Of a stretch of 40,665 nucleotides of DNA, positions 34,294 to 40,665 are shown in pieces (position 1 is the stretch's first letter; each line of letters starts with the position of its first letter). The DNA lies in NCBI RefSeq assembly GCF_000333035.1, contig NZ_BANU01000041.1, positions 1 to 40,665 on the forward strand, given 5' to 3'. The notes under the pieces were generated by a model. It had not been told where the DNA came from, did not search any database, and was given only the letters and a program-made list of their open reading frames with translations. The DNA is from Gordonia sihwensis NBRC 108236. Lineage in GTDB: Bacteria > Actinomycetota > Actinomycetes > Mycobacteriales > Mycobacteriaceae. Made by a program: the position numbers and the translations under genes.

Positions 34294-34647
34294 TCAGTCC
34301 CGTTCCCGCAGGCCCTGAGCGATTGCTGCGCTTTCCTGGTCGGAGGCGTGCCGCACGAAATGCAGCAGCGCCCCAGACGGGTCGCCGGCGTCGGCCAGCA
34401 CCGCACGCAAGGCATCGCTGACGGTCTGCTCACGCGACTTGAGCGAGTGATACCAGTACGCCCGGCCGCGCCGGTCGCGTCCCAGCCACCCCTTCTGGTA
34501 CAGGTTGTCCATCACCGTCATCACCGTCGTGTACGCGGGTTCGCGCTCCGCGTCCAGCCCTTCGAGCACGTCGCGGACACGTTTGTCCGCGTCATCGCGC
34601 CAGAAGACCTCCATGATGCGTGCCTCCAGCTCGCCCAGACCGTGCAT
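34294..34647 (-). CDS. blaI: BlaI/MecI/CopY-family repressor
   Basis: A 117-residue winged-helix repressor. It starts MHGLGELEARIMEVFWRDD; the recognition part reads PAYTTVMTVMDNLYQKGWL and GRAYWYHSLKSREQ, which is the family signature. The C-terminal helices (SDALRAVLADAGDPSGALL) form the dimer, and the site cleaved by M56 proteases would lie there. There is no CxC copper motif of CopY, so it is closer to BlaI. ATG 34647 was chosen over GTG 34665 because AAAGG sits suitably before it and homologues begin there. It is third in a four-gene operon beginning behind operator B, so it should repress itself. Confidence 0.92.
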   Translation of the reverse strand: MHGLGELEARIMEVFWRDDADKRVRDVLEGLDAEREPAYTTVMTVMDNLYQKGWLGRDRRGRAYWYHSLKSREQTVSDALRAVLADAGDPSGALLHFVRHASDQESAAIAQGLRERD

Positions 34648-34674
34648 CGCACACCTTTCCCTCACGCCACTGCA

Positions 34675-34700
34675 CTGACTGCGGCAAACCGCGCAGTCAG
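34675..34700 (-). terminator. hairpin between the CPVC membrane gene and blaI
   Basis: CTGACTGCG (34675-34683) and CGCAGTCAG (34692-34700) are perfectly complementary around an 8-base loop and overlap the stop codon of the upstream gene. No T-run follows. It could attenuate transcription into blaI or protect the upstream mRNA rather than end the operon. Confidence 0.45.
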
Positions 34701-35125
34701 GCCGCGACCGCGCATCGCCGTTCGCCCTGCAGCCGTCGCTGCAGGGCCCAACCCAACAATGCCACGGACACCACAGCCAGGATCGGCTGCAACGGCGCCC
34801 AGACGGTCAATGCTCCACTGACACCGACGACCGCGACCACCACCTTGTTGCACACCGGGCATCCGACAGCCAACGCCGAACCGACCGTCGCCCAGAGTTT
34901 CTTCTCCATCCGCGGCGCCGTCCGGGCTTGAATGTAGGTGGCCGCGATCAGGCCGCCCAACACCGCGGTCGCCAGCCAAATCGGGTAGTTCCACCACAGG
35001 GTCGGCGTCATGCGTGAATACCACGGCGTGTCGATCAGTCCGGACGGAATACCGACGGCCAATCCGATCGCGATGGCCGTGACTGCTGCCACCACCCAGC
35101 GCACCAGGGACCACTCACGCAGCAT
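34697..35125 (-). CDS. membrane protein with CPVC motif
   Basis: A 142-residue protein with about four membrane helices: residues 9-29 (VRWVVAAVTAIAIGLAVGIP), 48-66 (PIWLATAVLGGLIAATY), 80-100 and 108-125 (PLQPILAVVSVALLGWAL). Between helices two and three a GCPVCNK motif places two cysteines at the membrane face, as if for thiol exchange or metal binding. I do not know the family name; similar CPxC membrane proteins occur in actinobacterial copper islands as far as I recall. ATG 35125 has AAGGAG in front. It overlaps the upstream gene by 11 bp and precedes blaI, so it belongs to the same operon. Confidence 0.75.
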   Translation of the reverse strand: MLREWSLVRWVVAAVTAIAIGLAVGIPSGLIDTPWYSRMTPTLWWNYPIWLATAVLGGLIAATYIQARTAPRMEKKLWATVGSALAVGCPVCNKVVVAVVGVSGALTVWAPLQPILAVVSVALLGWALQRRLQGERRCAVAA

Positions 35126-35456
35126 GGCCACTCCTTCTTGTCTTGGTCAGCATCTGTGTCTCGGCCCGTCGAGTCGAGTCGGTCTCGTCCGCCGGGTCGG
35201 CAGTCGTCGAATCACGGCGAACGTGCGCGGTGAATACCAGTCGCCGCAGCAGCGCTCGCGCGGCGAGCGCCACGATCGCCGCTACTATTGCCGCCCACAC
35301 CCAATGCCAGGTCGGCGGCCAGCCGAGGCGGTGCGCATGCGGGCGCCCTCGCAAGTCAACGGTCTCGGCATAGACCAAGATCATTGCACCGCTGAGGACT
35401 GCTGCGAGAACGCCGACCGCCACGGCGAGTCGATGACTGACCCTTGTTCGCGTCAC
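35115..35456 (-). CDS. small membrane protein, first gene of the blaI operon
   Basis: A 113-residue protein with two helices, about residues 9-31 (LAVAVGVLAAVLSGAMILVYAE) and 50-70 (WVWAAIVAAIVALAARALLR), joined by a loop with a His-containing segment (RGRPHAHRLGWPPTWH). The C-terminus is charged and Thr-rich (STTADPADETDSTRRAE). GTG 35456 is chosen because GGAGGGG lies six bases in front; the ATG at 35471 would put this ribosome-binding site inside the gene. The BlaI-type operator B ends 16 bp upstream. Function unknown; the genes around suggest a role in metal or thiol handling at the membrane. Confidence 0.7.
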   Translation of the reverse strand: MTRTRVSHRLAVAVGVLAAVLSGAMILVYAETVDLRGRPHAHRLGWPPTWHWVWAAIVAAIVALAARALLRRLVFTAHVRRDSTTADPADETDSTRRAETQMLTKTRRSGHAA

Positions 35457-35471
35457 TGCCAACCCCTCCAT

Positions 35472-35490
35472 CTACTAAGCAACATAGTAG
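35472..35490. promoter_or_regulatory. BlaI-type operator B before the blaI operon
   Basis: CTACTAAGCAACATAGTAG; the core TACTAAGCAACATAGTA (35473-35489) is a palindrome with one mismatch. It lies 16 bp before the GTG of the first gene and one base past the stop codon of the M23 gene. The half TACTAT on the minus strand could be the -10 box, so repressor would cover it. It makes the blaI-M56 operon self-regulated. Confidence 0.85.
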
Positions 35491-35491
35491 G

Positions 35492-36478
35492 TCAGTGTCG
35501 GCGGTCGCGCACCTGCCCCCGAGCCAGCACCGACACGTCCGGAGGCGTCGCAGTCGGCGGCGGCGATGCCTCGGTGGCGATGGTGACGCCGCGGGCCTGC
35601 AGCCACGGCAGCGGATCGATCGCCGTCCCGGCGGGGTCGGCGACCTCGAAGTGCACGTGCGGCCCGCTCGACACCCCGCGGCTGCCGACAGTGCCGATCT
35701 GCTGACTCATACGCACACGGTCGCCGACGTTGACCGAATTCTGATCGTTGTGACCGTAGGTCGTGACAGCACCGTCCGCGTGACGGATACGGATCCACAG
35801 GCCGAACCCCTCCGCAGGCCCTGAGTTGATGACCTCGCCGTCCTCGACCGCCAGGATGGGCGCTCCCAGGCGGTTGCCGATGTCGATGCCCTGATGACCG
35901 CGACCGTCACCGAACGTGGAGGTCAGGACACCGCCGGGGGTGGGGGTGGCCGCAGTCTGCCCGGGAGCGGGGCGGGCGCCGTCCGGGGCGAGGTGATCGG
36001 AGGATCCCCCGTGCGAAATCGACGGGTCGTGCGGCGCGACCGCGGCAGCGAGTGTCGCCAGTAGGCGCCCCACAGGGACCGCGTCGAGGATCAATGGCGC
36101 CTGCCCACCGAAGGCAGTCCCGGCGGCCGCGAAGCACCCCAGAGCTCCGACCCGATCGCCTGCGGCGGGGTCGGTCTCGGCAGAGACGGTCAGACATGAG
36201 GTCACGGTGGCCATCGGGGCCAGCAGCTTCACCAGTCCGTCAGGTCCGGCCACGGCCCGCACGCTGTCTTTAACGATGGCCGCCAGCTCGACCACGACGT
36301 GACCGTCAACACCGTTGGCGGTCTCAGCCACGGCGGGCGCTGGACTCAGCGTCCCCGCCGCAACCGCCGCGGCCAGACCAAGAGCGACAGGGGCGGTGCC
36401 CACCCAGTGCCGCACCCGAGGTGCGAGCGTTGCCGATGATGGCGAGGAGGTGAGTCCGACGAGGGGATCTCTAGTCAT
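35492..36478 (-). CDS. M23-family (LytM-type) peptidoglycan endopeptidase
   Basis: A 328-residue exported protein with a long N-terminal signal region (VGTAPVALGLAAAVAAGTLSPAPAVA, cut near residue 51). An alpha-helical domain with two cysteines (TSCLTVS, ALGCFAAAG) follows, then a Pro/Thr linker and a C-terminal LytM domain. Zinc ligands are visible: H195 and D199 (GHQGIDIG), and H276 in GPHVHFEV; a catalytic His is H243 in TYGHNDQ. So the enzyme should be active against peptide crossbridges. Start ATG 36478 is the best signal-peptide start; a TTG at 36571 is possible. The promoter is probably at operator C, leaving a leader of about 170 bp. Confidence 0.9.
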   Translation of the reverse strand: MTRDPLVGLTSSPSSATLAPRVRHWVGTAPVALGLAAAVAAGTLSPAPAVAETANGVDGHVVVELAAIVKDSVRAVAGPDGLVKLLAPMATVTSCLTVSAETDPAAGDRVGALGCFAAAGTAFGGQAPLILDAVPVGRLLATLAAAVAPHDPSISHGGSSDHLAPDGARPAPGQTAATPTPGGVLTSTFGDGRGHQGIDIGNRLGAPILAVEDGEVINSGPAEGFGLWIRIRHADGAVTTYGHNDQNSVNVGDRVRMSQQIGTVGSRGVSSGPHVHFEVADPAGTAIDPLPWLQARGVTIATEASPPPTATPPDVSVLARGQVRDRRH

Positions 36479-36647
36479 GGACGCCACTATGACACTTGCG
36501 CACCACTGGCACCACCAGCACCAAACCGGACATTCGACGGAATGGGCAATGCGTGTGCGGGCCGCCTTCAATCGCAGAACATGGAGGTCAGCGCGGTCGA
36601 CAGGTCGATGTCAGCGCGGGCTGCAACGCCGTCGATGTCGACCCAAT

Positions 36648-36672
36648 GATCTACTAAGCGCCTTAGTAGATC
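36648..36672. promoter_or_regulatory. BlaI-type operator C before the M23 peptidase gene
   Basis: Perfect palindrome with 11-bp arms, GATCTACTAAG and CTTAGTAGATC, around CGC; the core TACTAAGCGCCTTAGTA is at 36652-36668. It lies between the end of the L,D-transpeptidase gene and the M23 gene, about 170 bp ahead of the chosen M23 start. The leader between them holds no other gene I can support. Confidence 0.85.
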
Positions 36673-36718
36673 GTTGCGGGAGTGAGATCTATTCGTGATC
36701 GTCTCGCAGGAGTTCTGA

Positions 36719-37933
36719 TCAGGCCAGCGCACTGCCTGCTCGCCATTGCTCCCAGGGCACGCCCCAGTCGCCGTTCTGCCAGAGCTCCAGCGGCGCCCCG
36801 CCGGTGTTGCGGACCTCGACGACGTCGCCCGGGATCGAGAACTGGTAGAACCAGCGGGCGTTGGCGCCGTTGAGGTTGAGGCAGCCATGCGAGAGATTCG
36901 TGTTTCCTTGCGCCCAGACGGTCTCGTCCAGTTGATGCAGATAGACACCGTCGGTGCTGATCCTCGTGGCGTAGGCGATGGTTTGCTTGTAGCCGAGCCT
37001 GGAGTTGATCGGCAGACCGTAGGTGGACGAGTCCATGACGACCGGATTCGCCTTATCCAGCACCGTATAGATGCCACGCTGAGTCCAGAAGCTGATCTCG
37101 GTGCCCCCGATGACCTCAGTGCCACCCATCCCCATCGAGGTCGGCATCGTGCGGACGAGGTTGCCGTTCTCGTACACCTTGACCTGCTTGGTGCGATCGT
37201 CGGCGATCGCTACGTGCGAGTCACCGATCGTGAAAGTCGCCTCGGCATCTTCTTGACCGTAGAGGCCGCCGCCGAGGTCGGCGCCGTAGATCCGCGCCTC
37301 AACGGTGACCTCGGTGCCAGGACGGTAGTACTCGCGCGGCCGCCAGTGAGCGTTCTGGTCGTCGAGCCAGTACCAGGAGCCCTCGACTCCGGGCGTGGTG
37401 CGGACCGACAGTCGCCGCTCGGCTGCGGCGCGGTCACCAATCGGCTCGTCGAAGTGAGCAACGATGACGATTCCGACGCCGTAGGTCCCTCCGGTCGACA
37501 GTGGCGTGCCGCCGGTCGTCTGCAGGGTGACGCCGGCCTGATTGTCGGGGGTGAGCGTGGTGAACGACCCGGTGCGCGAGGCGCGCTGTCCGCCGCCGCG
37601 AGCCGTGGCGGTCACGGTGTACGTCCGGCCATAACCGAGCGGTTCACCGACCTTCCAGGAGGAGCGGTCCGGTGTCATGATGCCGACGACAGGCCGCCCC
37701 CCATCGTTGACGAGCGTCACGTTCTCCAGGGTGCCGCCGCGCACAGTGGCCACGACCGGGGCAAGGGGATCGACTCCGCTCGCCCCGTCGTCGGGGGTGA
37801 GCTCGATCGACGGCGCGGCCGACGCAACCGACGGATCGGCCACCAGATCCCGGGATGGCTGCGAACACCCTGCGATGATCAGGACGGCAGCAAGAAGGAA
37901 GGCGGCAGTACCGCCTCTAGGGAATTTGACCAT
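36719..37933 (-). CDS. L,D-transpeptidase lipoprotein
   Basis: A 404-residue lipoprotein with signal MVKFPRGGTAAFLLAAVLI and lipobox IAGC (Cys at about 23). Two Ig-like domains (about 35-250) carry the catalytic YkuD domain (about 255-385), as in mycobacterial LdtMt2. The active-site Cys is C351 in NLSHGCLNL, with the family His and Asn around it, and an upstream YLHQLDE. The Trp-rich tail (FYQFSIPGDVVEVRNTGG, WGVPWEQW) caps the site. The enzyme makes 3-3 crosslinks between peptidoglycan stems outside the membrane and is intrinsically resistant to most penicillins. Start ATG 37933. The perfect operator D ends about 58 bp upstream. Confidence 0.93.
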   Translation of the reverse strand: MVKFPRGGTAAFLLAAVLIIAGCSQPSRDLVADPSVASAAPSIELTPDDGASGVDPLAPVVATVRGGTLENVTLVNDGGRPVVGIMTPDRSSWKVGEPLGYGRTYTVTATARGGGQRASRTGSFTTLTPDNQAGVTLQTTGGTPLSTGGTYGVGIVIVAHFDEPIGDRAAAERRLSVRTTPGVEGSWYWLDDQNAHWRPREYYRPGTEVTVEARIYGADLGGGLYGQEDAEATFTIGDSHVAIADDRTKQVKVYENGNLVRTMPTSMGMGGTEVIGGTEISFWTQRGIYTVLDKANPVVMDSSTYGLPINSRLGYKQTIAYATRISTDGVYLHQLDETVWAQGNTNLSHGCLNLNGANARWFYQFSIPGDVVEVRNTGGAPLELWQNGDWGVPWEQWRAGSALA

Positions 37934-37981
37934 GGGATACGACCTCTCGTGTGCACAGAACGCGACCGCGAGGGGCGAAAC

Positions 37982-38016
37982 CACCCCATCTACTAAGCAG
38001 CTTAGTAGATGGGGTG
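37982..38016. promoter_or_regulatory. BlaI-type operator D before the L,D-transpeptidase gene
   Basis: A perfect palindrome of 16-bp arms (CACCCCATCTACTAAG and its complement) around CAG; the core TACTAAGCAGCTTAGTA is at 37991-38007. On the minus strand TACTAA could be the -10, with GAGACA about 16 bp before it as -35. It is the longest of the four sites and the strongest candidate for a repressor footprint. Confidence 0.88.
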
Positions 38017-38075
38017 ATCGAGGTGTCTCAGTCGGCCCGCGATGTACCGGTCTAGGTGCCGCAGGGCTGGTGCGT

Positions 38076-39563
38076 CTACGCGTATCGGAGAGTGGTCATC
38101 ATGCCCGTCTCCATGTGATAGATGTTGTGGCAGTGCAGAGCCCAGGCGCCGGGGTTGTCGGCGTCGAGGTCGACGTTGACGCGGCCCATCGGACGGATCA
38201 GCACCGTATCCTTGCGCAAACCCGATCGGTCGGGCAGCGACCAGGTGTGGCCGTGGATGTGCATCGGATGCACCATCATCGTCGAGTTCGTGATCTGCAT
38301 TCGCAGCCGCTGGCCGGGCCGGACAGTCAGCGGTGTGTCCTGGCCGTACTTCTTGCCGTTGATCCCCCAGGCAAACGGCGACATCTGCCCGTTCAAAGTG
38401 ACTTTGAGTGTGGTGTCGGGATCGCGGTCGGGCAATCGTGCCGATTCCGCCGCGGCCAGGTCATCGGCGCCAAGAAGTACTGGACCCTCGAGTTCGCGCG
38501 GGCGGATGGTGCTCGGCGGGGCCTGTCCCGAAGCTGTCCGCAGGAGCGCCAAGGCTTGGCCACTCTTGCCTTCGGCCGCCGCGACAAGCGGGAACACGCC
38601 ATCTCCGGCGGTGATGGTCACGTCGTAGCGCTCACCCATCGCGACGTACAGGGCTCCGGTCTGCTTGTCGTTGACCCGATGTCCGTCACTGTGCGTCACC
38701 GTCATCGTGTGGTCGGCGAGTGCGACCTTGAAGACCGTGTCCGATGCCGCGTTGATCAGTCGCACCCGGACTCGTTGACCCGGTCGGCAGCGGAACTCGG
38801 TCGGCGCCTCCGGAACCCTGCCGTTGATGAGATAGTGCGGGTAGGCGACGTCTCCGGCGTCACCCAGCGACGAATTGCCGTGGTTCATTCCCGGCATCGA
38901 CGAGTGATCCATCCCGCCCATGCCCGACTTCAACGGTCCGGAATCGGCCTGAAAGTCGGCCAGAATCTGATCGGGGCTCTTCCCGACCCCGTCCGTCCAG
39001 TCGTCGAGGACGACGATCCATTCCGCGTCGTAGTCGCCCGCATCGGCCGGATCATCGATGATGATCGGCGCGTACAGACCTCGATCGAGCTGTGCCCCGA
39101 CGTGGGGGTGGAAGAAGTGCGTCCCAGCATCGGGGGCCGTGAAGGCGTACACGAACCGGTTTCCGGGTGCGATCGCCTGCTGCGTGACGTCTGGGACTCC
39201 GTCGGCTTCGTTGCGAAGTCGGATGCCGTGCCAGTGAACGGTCGTCGGCGCAGGAAGTTGGTTGTCGACGTTGACTCGCAGGAAGTCGCCCGCAGTGGCG
39301 CGAACCACTCGCCCGGGAACCTCGTCGCCGTAGGCCCAGGTGTTCGCGATAATGCCCGCACCGAGGTCGACAGCCACCGGTCGGGCCGTCAAAGACGCCT
39401 CCACCACCTTCTGCCCCGGCTTCGGCGACGCCTGCAACGGTGGTCCCGGCAACGGCGACGACTCAGGGCGTTGAGGGCGGTCCGGGCTGCACGCGCCGAG
39501 TACCCCGACCCCCAGCGCCGCCAACCCTCCGATGAGCACCGATCGCCTCGAAACCTCAACCAT
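38076..39563 (-). CDS. multicopper oxidase, exported lipoprotein
   Basis: A 495-residue three-domain cupredoxin oxidase. The N-terminus has a twin-arginine pattern, VSRRSVLIGGLAALGVG, ending in a lipobox LGAC, so it is probably folded with copper before export and then anchored. All four copper-binding blocks are present: HWHGIRL, HFFHPHVG, HPMHIHGHTWSL and HCHNIYHMETGMM. A Met/His-rich insert (GMGGMDHSSMPGMNHGN) resembles the methionine-rich segment of CueO. It would oxidise Cu(I) to the less harmful Cu(II). Related to mycobacterial MmcO. Start ATG 39563; upstream in-frame codons lack a signal. The SHOCT gene lies 257 bp upstream on the same strand, with no further gene between. Confidence 0.94.
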   Translation of the reverse strand: MVEVSRRSVLIGGLAALGVGVLGACSPDRPQRPESSPLPGPPLQASPKPGQKVVEASLTARPVAVDLGAGIIANTWAYGDEVPGRVVRATAGDFLRVNVDNQLPAPTTVHWHGIRLRNEADGVPDVTQQAIAPGNRFVYAFTAPDAGTHFFHPHVGAQLDRGLYAPIIIDDPADAGDYDAEWIVVLDDWTDGVGKSPDQILADFQADSGPLKSGMGGMDHSSMPGMNHGNSSLGDAGDVAYPHYLINGRVPEAPTEFRCRPGQRVRVRLINAASDTVFKVALADHTMTVTHSDGHRVNDKQTGALYVAMGERYDVTITAGDGVFPLVAAAEGKSGQALALLRTASGQAPPSTIRPRELEGPVLLGADDLAAAESARLPDRDPDTTLKVTLNGQMSPFAWGINGKKYGQDTPLTVRPGQRLRMQITNSTMMVHPMHIHGHTWSLPDRSGLRKDTVLIRPMGRVNVDLDADNPGAWALHCHNIYHMETGMMTTLRYA

Positions 39564-39820
39564 CCTGATCAGCCTTTCTGGTCCGCACTGAATCCGCGAG
39601 CATGTATCGCGGACGTCCACTCCCAGAGTCGTCTCCGACGCGCCGGGTAGCGACCCTCGCGGACGATCTTGAGGAAACCTTGAACCGATGCTGACGATAC
39701 GAATGTGGCCCCTCACCGTCGCCAGCATTGGAACACGCACAACGGCATGTCCTGGCTCACTGTTCAACGGGAACTATCACCAGCCCCACAGGCCTGACCA
39801 CTGCGCCGACTGGTCGGCTC

Positions 39821-40072
39821 TCACCAGTTTGGAGGCCCCTGGGGGTCGTCGCGAATCAGCCGAACCATCCGCGTGTAGTCCACGTCCGAAATCTCCCCGC
39901 ACGCCAAACGCTGGCCGAGGACAGACTCGGGGTCCAGCTTTGAAGAGGCGCGTATCGACGAACGGATCGCCAGAGTGATTCCGACGGCGATCAACGCCCA
40001 GACTGCGATCAGTACGAGCAGCATCCAACCGTGCCCGAAACTGCCCATGTGGCCGCCGTTAGAGAACATCAT
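39821..40072 (-). CDS. SHOCT-domain small membrane protein
   Basis: An 83-residue protein with a short Gly/His-rich start (MMFSNGGHMGSFGHG), one membrane helix (WMLLVLIAVWALIAVGITLAI) and a C-terminal SHOCT segment (VLGQRLACGEISDVDYTRMV, about residues 51-70). SHOCT helices commonly end small membrane proteins and probably mediate oligomerisation. Such genes are frequent next to copper-resistance oxidases. No function can be assigned. It is upstream of the multicopper oxidase gene on the same strand. Confidence 0.8.
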   Translation of the reverse strand: MMFSNGGHMGSFGHGWMLLVLIAVWALIAVGITLAIRSSIRASSKLDPESVLGQRLACGEISDVDYTRMVRLIRDDPQGPPNW

Positions 40073-40353
40073 CGCTACACCTCATTCACCGTCGATCCAA
40101 CAGTACGCCCGCCGACCGTGGCAGACCGAGTCTCGCCTGCACCGACCGGGGCACAGGCCGACAACTTCAGGCATTCGGTCGTCACGGCCCAAGATGCCTT
40201 CCCCACGTCACACCGCCCTGGACTGAACAGCATTGATGCTGTTGTCCGCCACGAGTTTCCTTCAGCGACGTCGCCTACCCGAAGCTGCGGGGCGAGCCGG
40301 ACCGCACAGTGAGGCGGTCAGGCGCACCCAGGCAGCGGAGCCATCGAAAACCG

Positions 40354-40665
40354 CTACCGGACACCCGACTTGCGTGCGACGAGTAACCAGTAGGGAAAGT
40401 CGACACTGCCGGCGCGGATCCGCTCCTCGACATGCAGGCCGGCTCGCTGGAGTTCGTCGACAATCGCATCGAACTCCCGGACATGAAACCCGTACTGCGT
40501 GAACGGCATCGCTCGCAAAGCATCCGGATCTGCGATGCCGAGAACGGCGCAGCCGTTGCCAGCGAGAATCCGATTGAGCTCACTGAATGCGGCGAACACA
40601 TCATCGATGAAGTAGATCGTATTTGTGCTGATCAACGCGTCAATCGAAGCGTCCGGAACAGGTAA
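40354..40665 (-). CDS. class I SAM-dependent methyltransferase, C-terminal part (cut by window edge)
   Basis: The frame is open from base 40665 to a stop at 40354 and covers the last 103 residues. It begins in the motif LPVPDASIDALISTNTIYFI (post-I/motif II of class I methyltransferases: P-x-x-D-x-x-x-D). AAFSELNRILAGNGCAVLGI (motif III) and a C-terminal FDAIVDELQRAGLHVEER segment follow. The SAM-binding GxGxG part lies beyond the right edge. The apparent start at 40635 is internal. Substrate unknown. The DNA between it and the SHOCT gene (40073-40353) holds no gene that I can support. Confidence 0.8.
   Translation of the reverse strand, partial: LPVPDASIDALISTNTIYFIDDVFAAFSELNRILAGNGCAVLGIADPDALRAMPFTQYGFHVREFDAIVDELQRAGLHVEERIRAGSVDFPYWLLVARKSGVR

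Larger units (their letters stand above)
19028..40665. mobile_element. accessory island with Tn554-like recombinases and metal resistance (left part)
   Basis: The left boundary is set by the break in tadA and by a sudden AT-rich stretch at 19028-19190. The island carries a Tn554-type tnpABC trio, an XRE-ImmA regulator, nickel/cobalt and copper resistance genes and a BlaI regulon. No resumption of tadA or upstream tad genes is seen up to the right edge, so the island either extends past 40665 or is a mosaic of several insertions. Whether the metal genes belong to the same unit as tnpABC cannot be decided from this window. Confidence 0.6.

Noticed and set aside
36479..36647. Leader peptide or small gene between operator C and the M23 gene
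   Set aside because: A short frame ending in SMFCD is open but lacks a start codon with a ribosome-binding site, so it is not supported.
1..40665. tRNA genes or tRNA-type attachment sites at the island edge
   Set aside because: I found no cloverleaf-like sequence or CCA-ended arm near 19030 or elsewhere in the window by eye; the insertion target is a protein gene.

Overview
The window is high-GC actinobacterial DNA. Several things point to a mycolic-acid-containing member of the Mycobacteriales. The best guess is Gordonia or a close relative such as Williamsia or Tsukamurella; this rests on gene order and protein resemblance recalled from memory, not on a database search. The chromosomal backbone keeps an order close to Mycobacterium tuberculosis Rv3644c-Rv3658c: DNA polymerase III delta-prime (holB), a divergent membrane adenylate cyclase, topA with a Lys/Ala-rich tail, a conserved hypothetical, a cold-shock protein, an MrfA-like helicase, and then the TadE-like/DUF4244/TadC/TadB pilus-secretion genes.

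Layout. Positions 1-1200 hold the N-terminal part of an IS481-family transposase gene (cut by the window edge), an array of IS-end-like motifs, a perfect 17+17 bp inverted repeat and a second, internally deleted IS copy. Positions 1300-3770 hold a secreted protein, a DODA-type dioxygenase, a 28-bp tandem repeat with a large inverted repeat, a 48-aa acidic protein and a small membrane protein. Positions 3900-15700 are the housekeeping block, which also includes a universal stress protein and a zinc alcohol dehydrogenase. Positions 15716-19027 are a tad cluster read leftward. It breaks off inside the tadA ATPase gene, of which only the last 59 codons remain.

From about 19028 to the right edge is an accessory island. 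It opens with an AT-rich boundary and a good sigma70-like promoter. Five co-oriented, tightly packed genes follow: an unknown 236-aa protein, an XRE-ImmA regulator/protease fusion, and a Tn554-type trio tnpA-tnpB-tnpC. Next come a DUF2384-like antitoxin-type gene and then metal resistance. Metal genes comprise a divergent nmtR/ctpJ pair (Ni/Co), a copper operon (CopZ-like chaperone, YdhK-like lipoprotein, His-rich CopB ATPase) behind a CsoR/RicR-type operator, and a multicopper oxidase with a SHOCT protein. A partial methyltransferase is cut by the right edge. The rest of tadA is not seen, so the island probably continues beyond the window.

The most interesting part is 31.7-38.0 kb. Four promoters carry the same 17-bp palindrome, TACTAAGC followed by a matching right half. 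They precede tlpA-ccdA, a four-gene operon containing blaI and an M56 membrane protease, an M23 peptidase gene and an L,D-transpeptidase gene. This looks like a BlaI-controlled, self-regulated regulon for thiol redox control and peptidoglycan remodelling, embedded in a copper/nickel resistance island. The M56 protein has no penicillin-binding sensor domain and has a His-rich active-site segment. The inducer may therefore be metal or envelope stress rather than a beta-lactam; that is inference.
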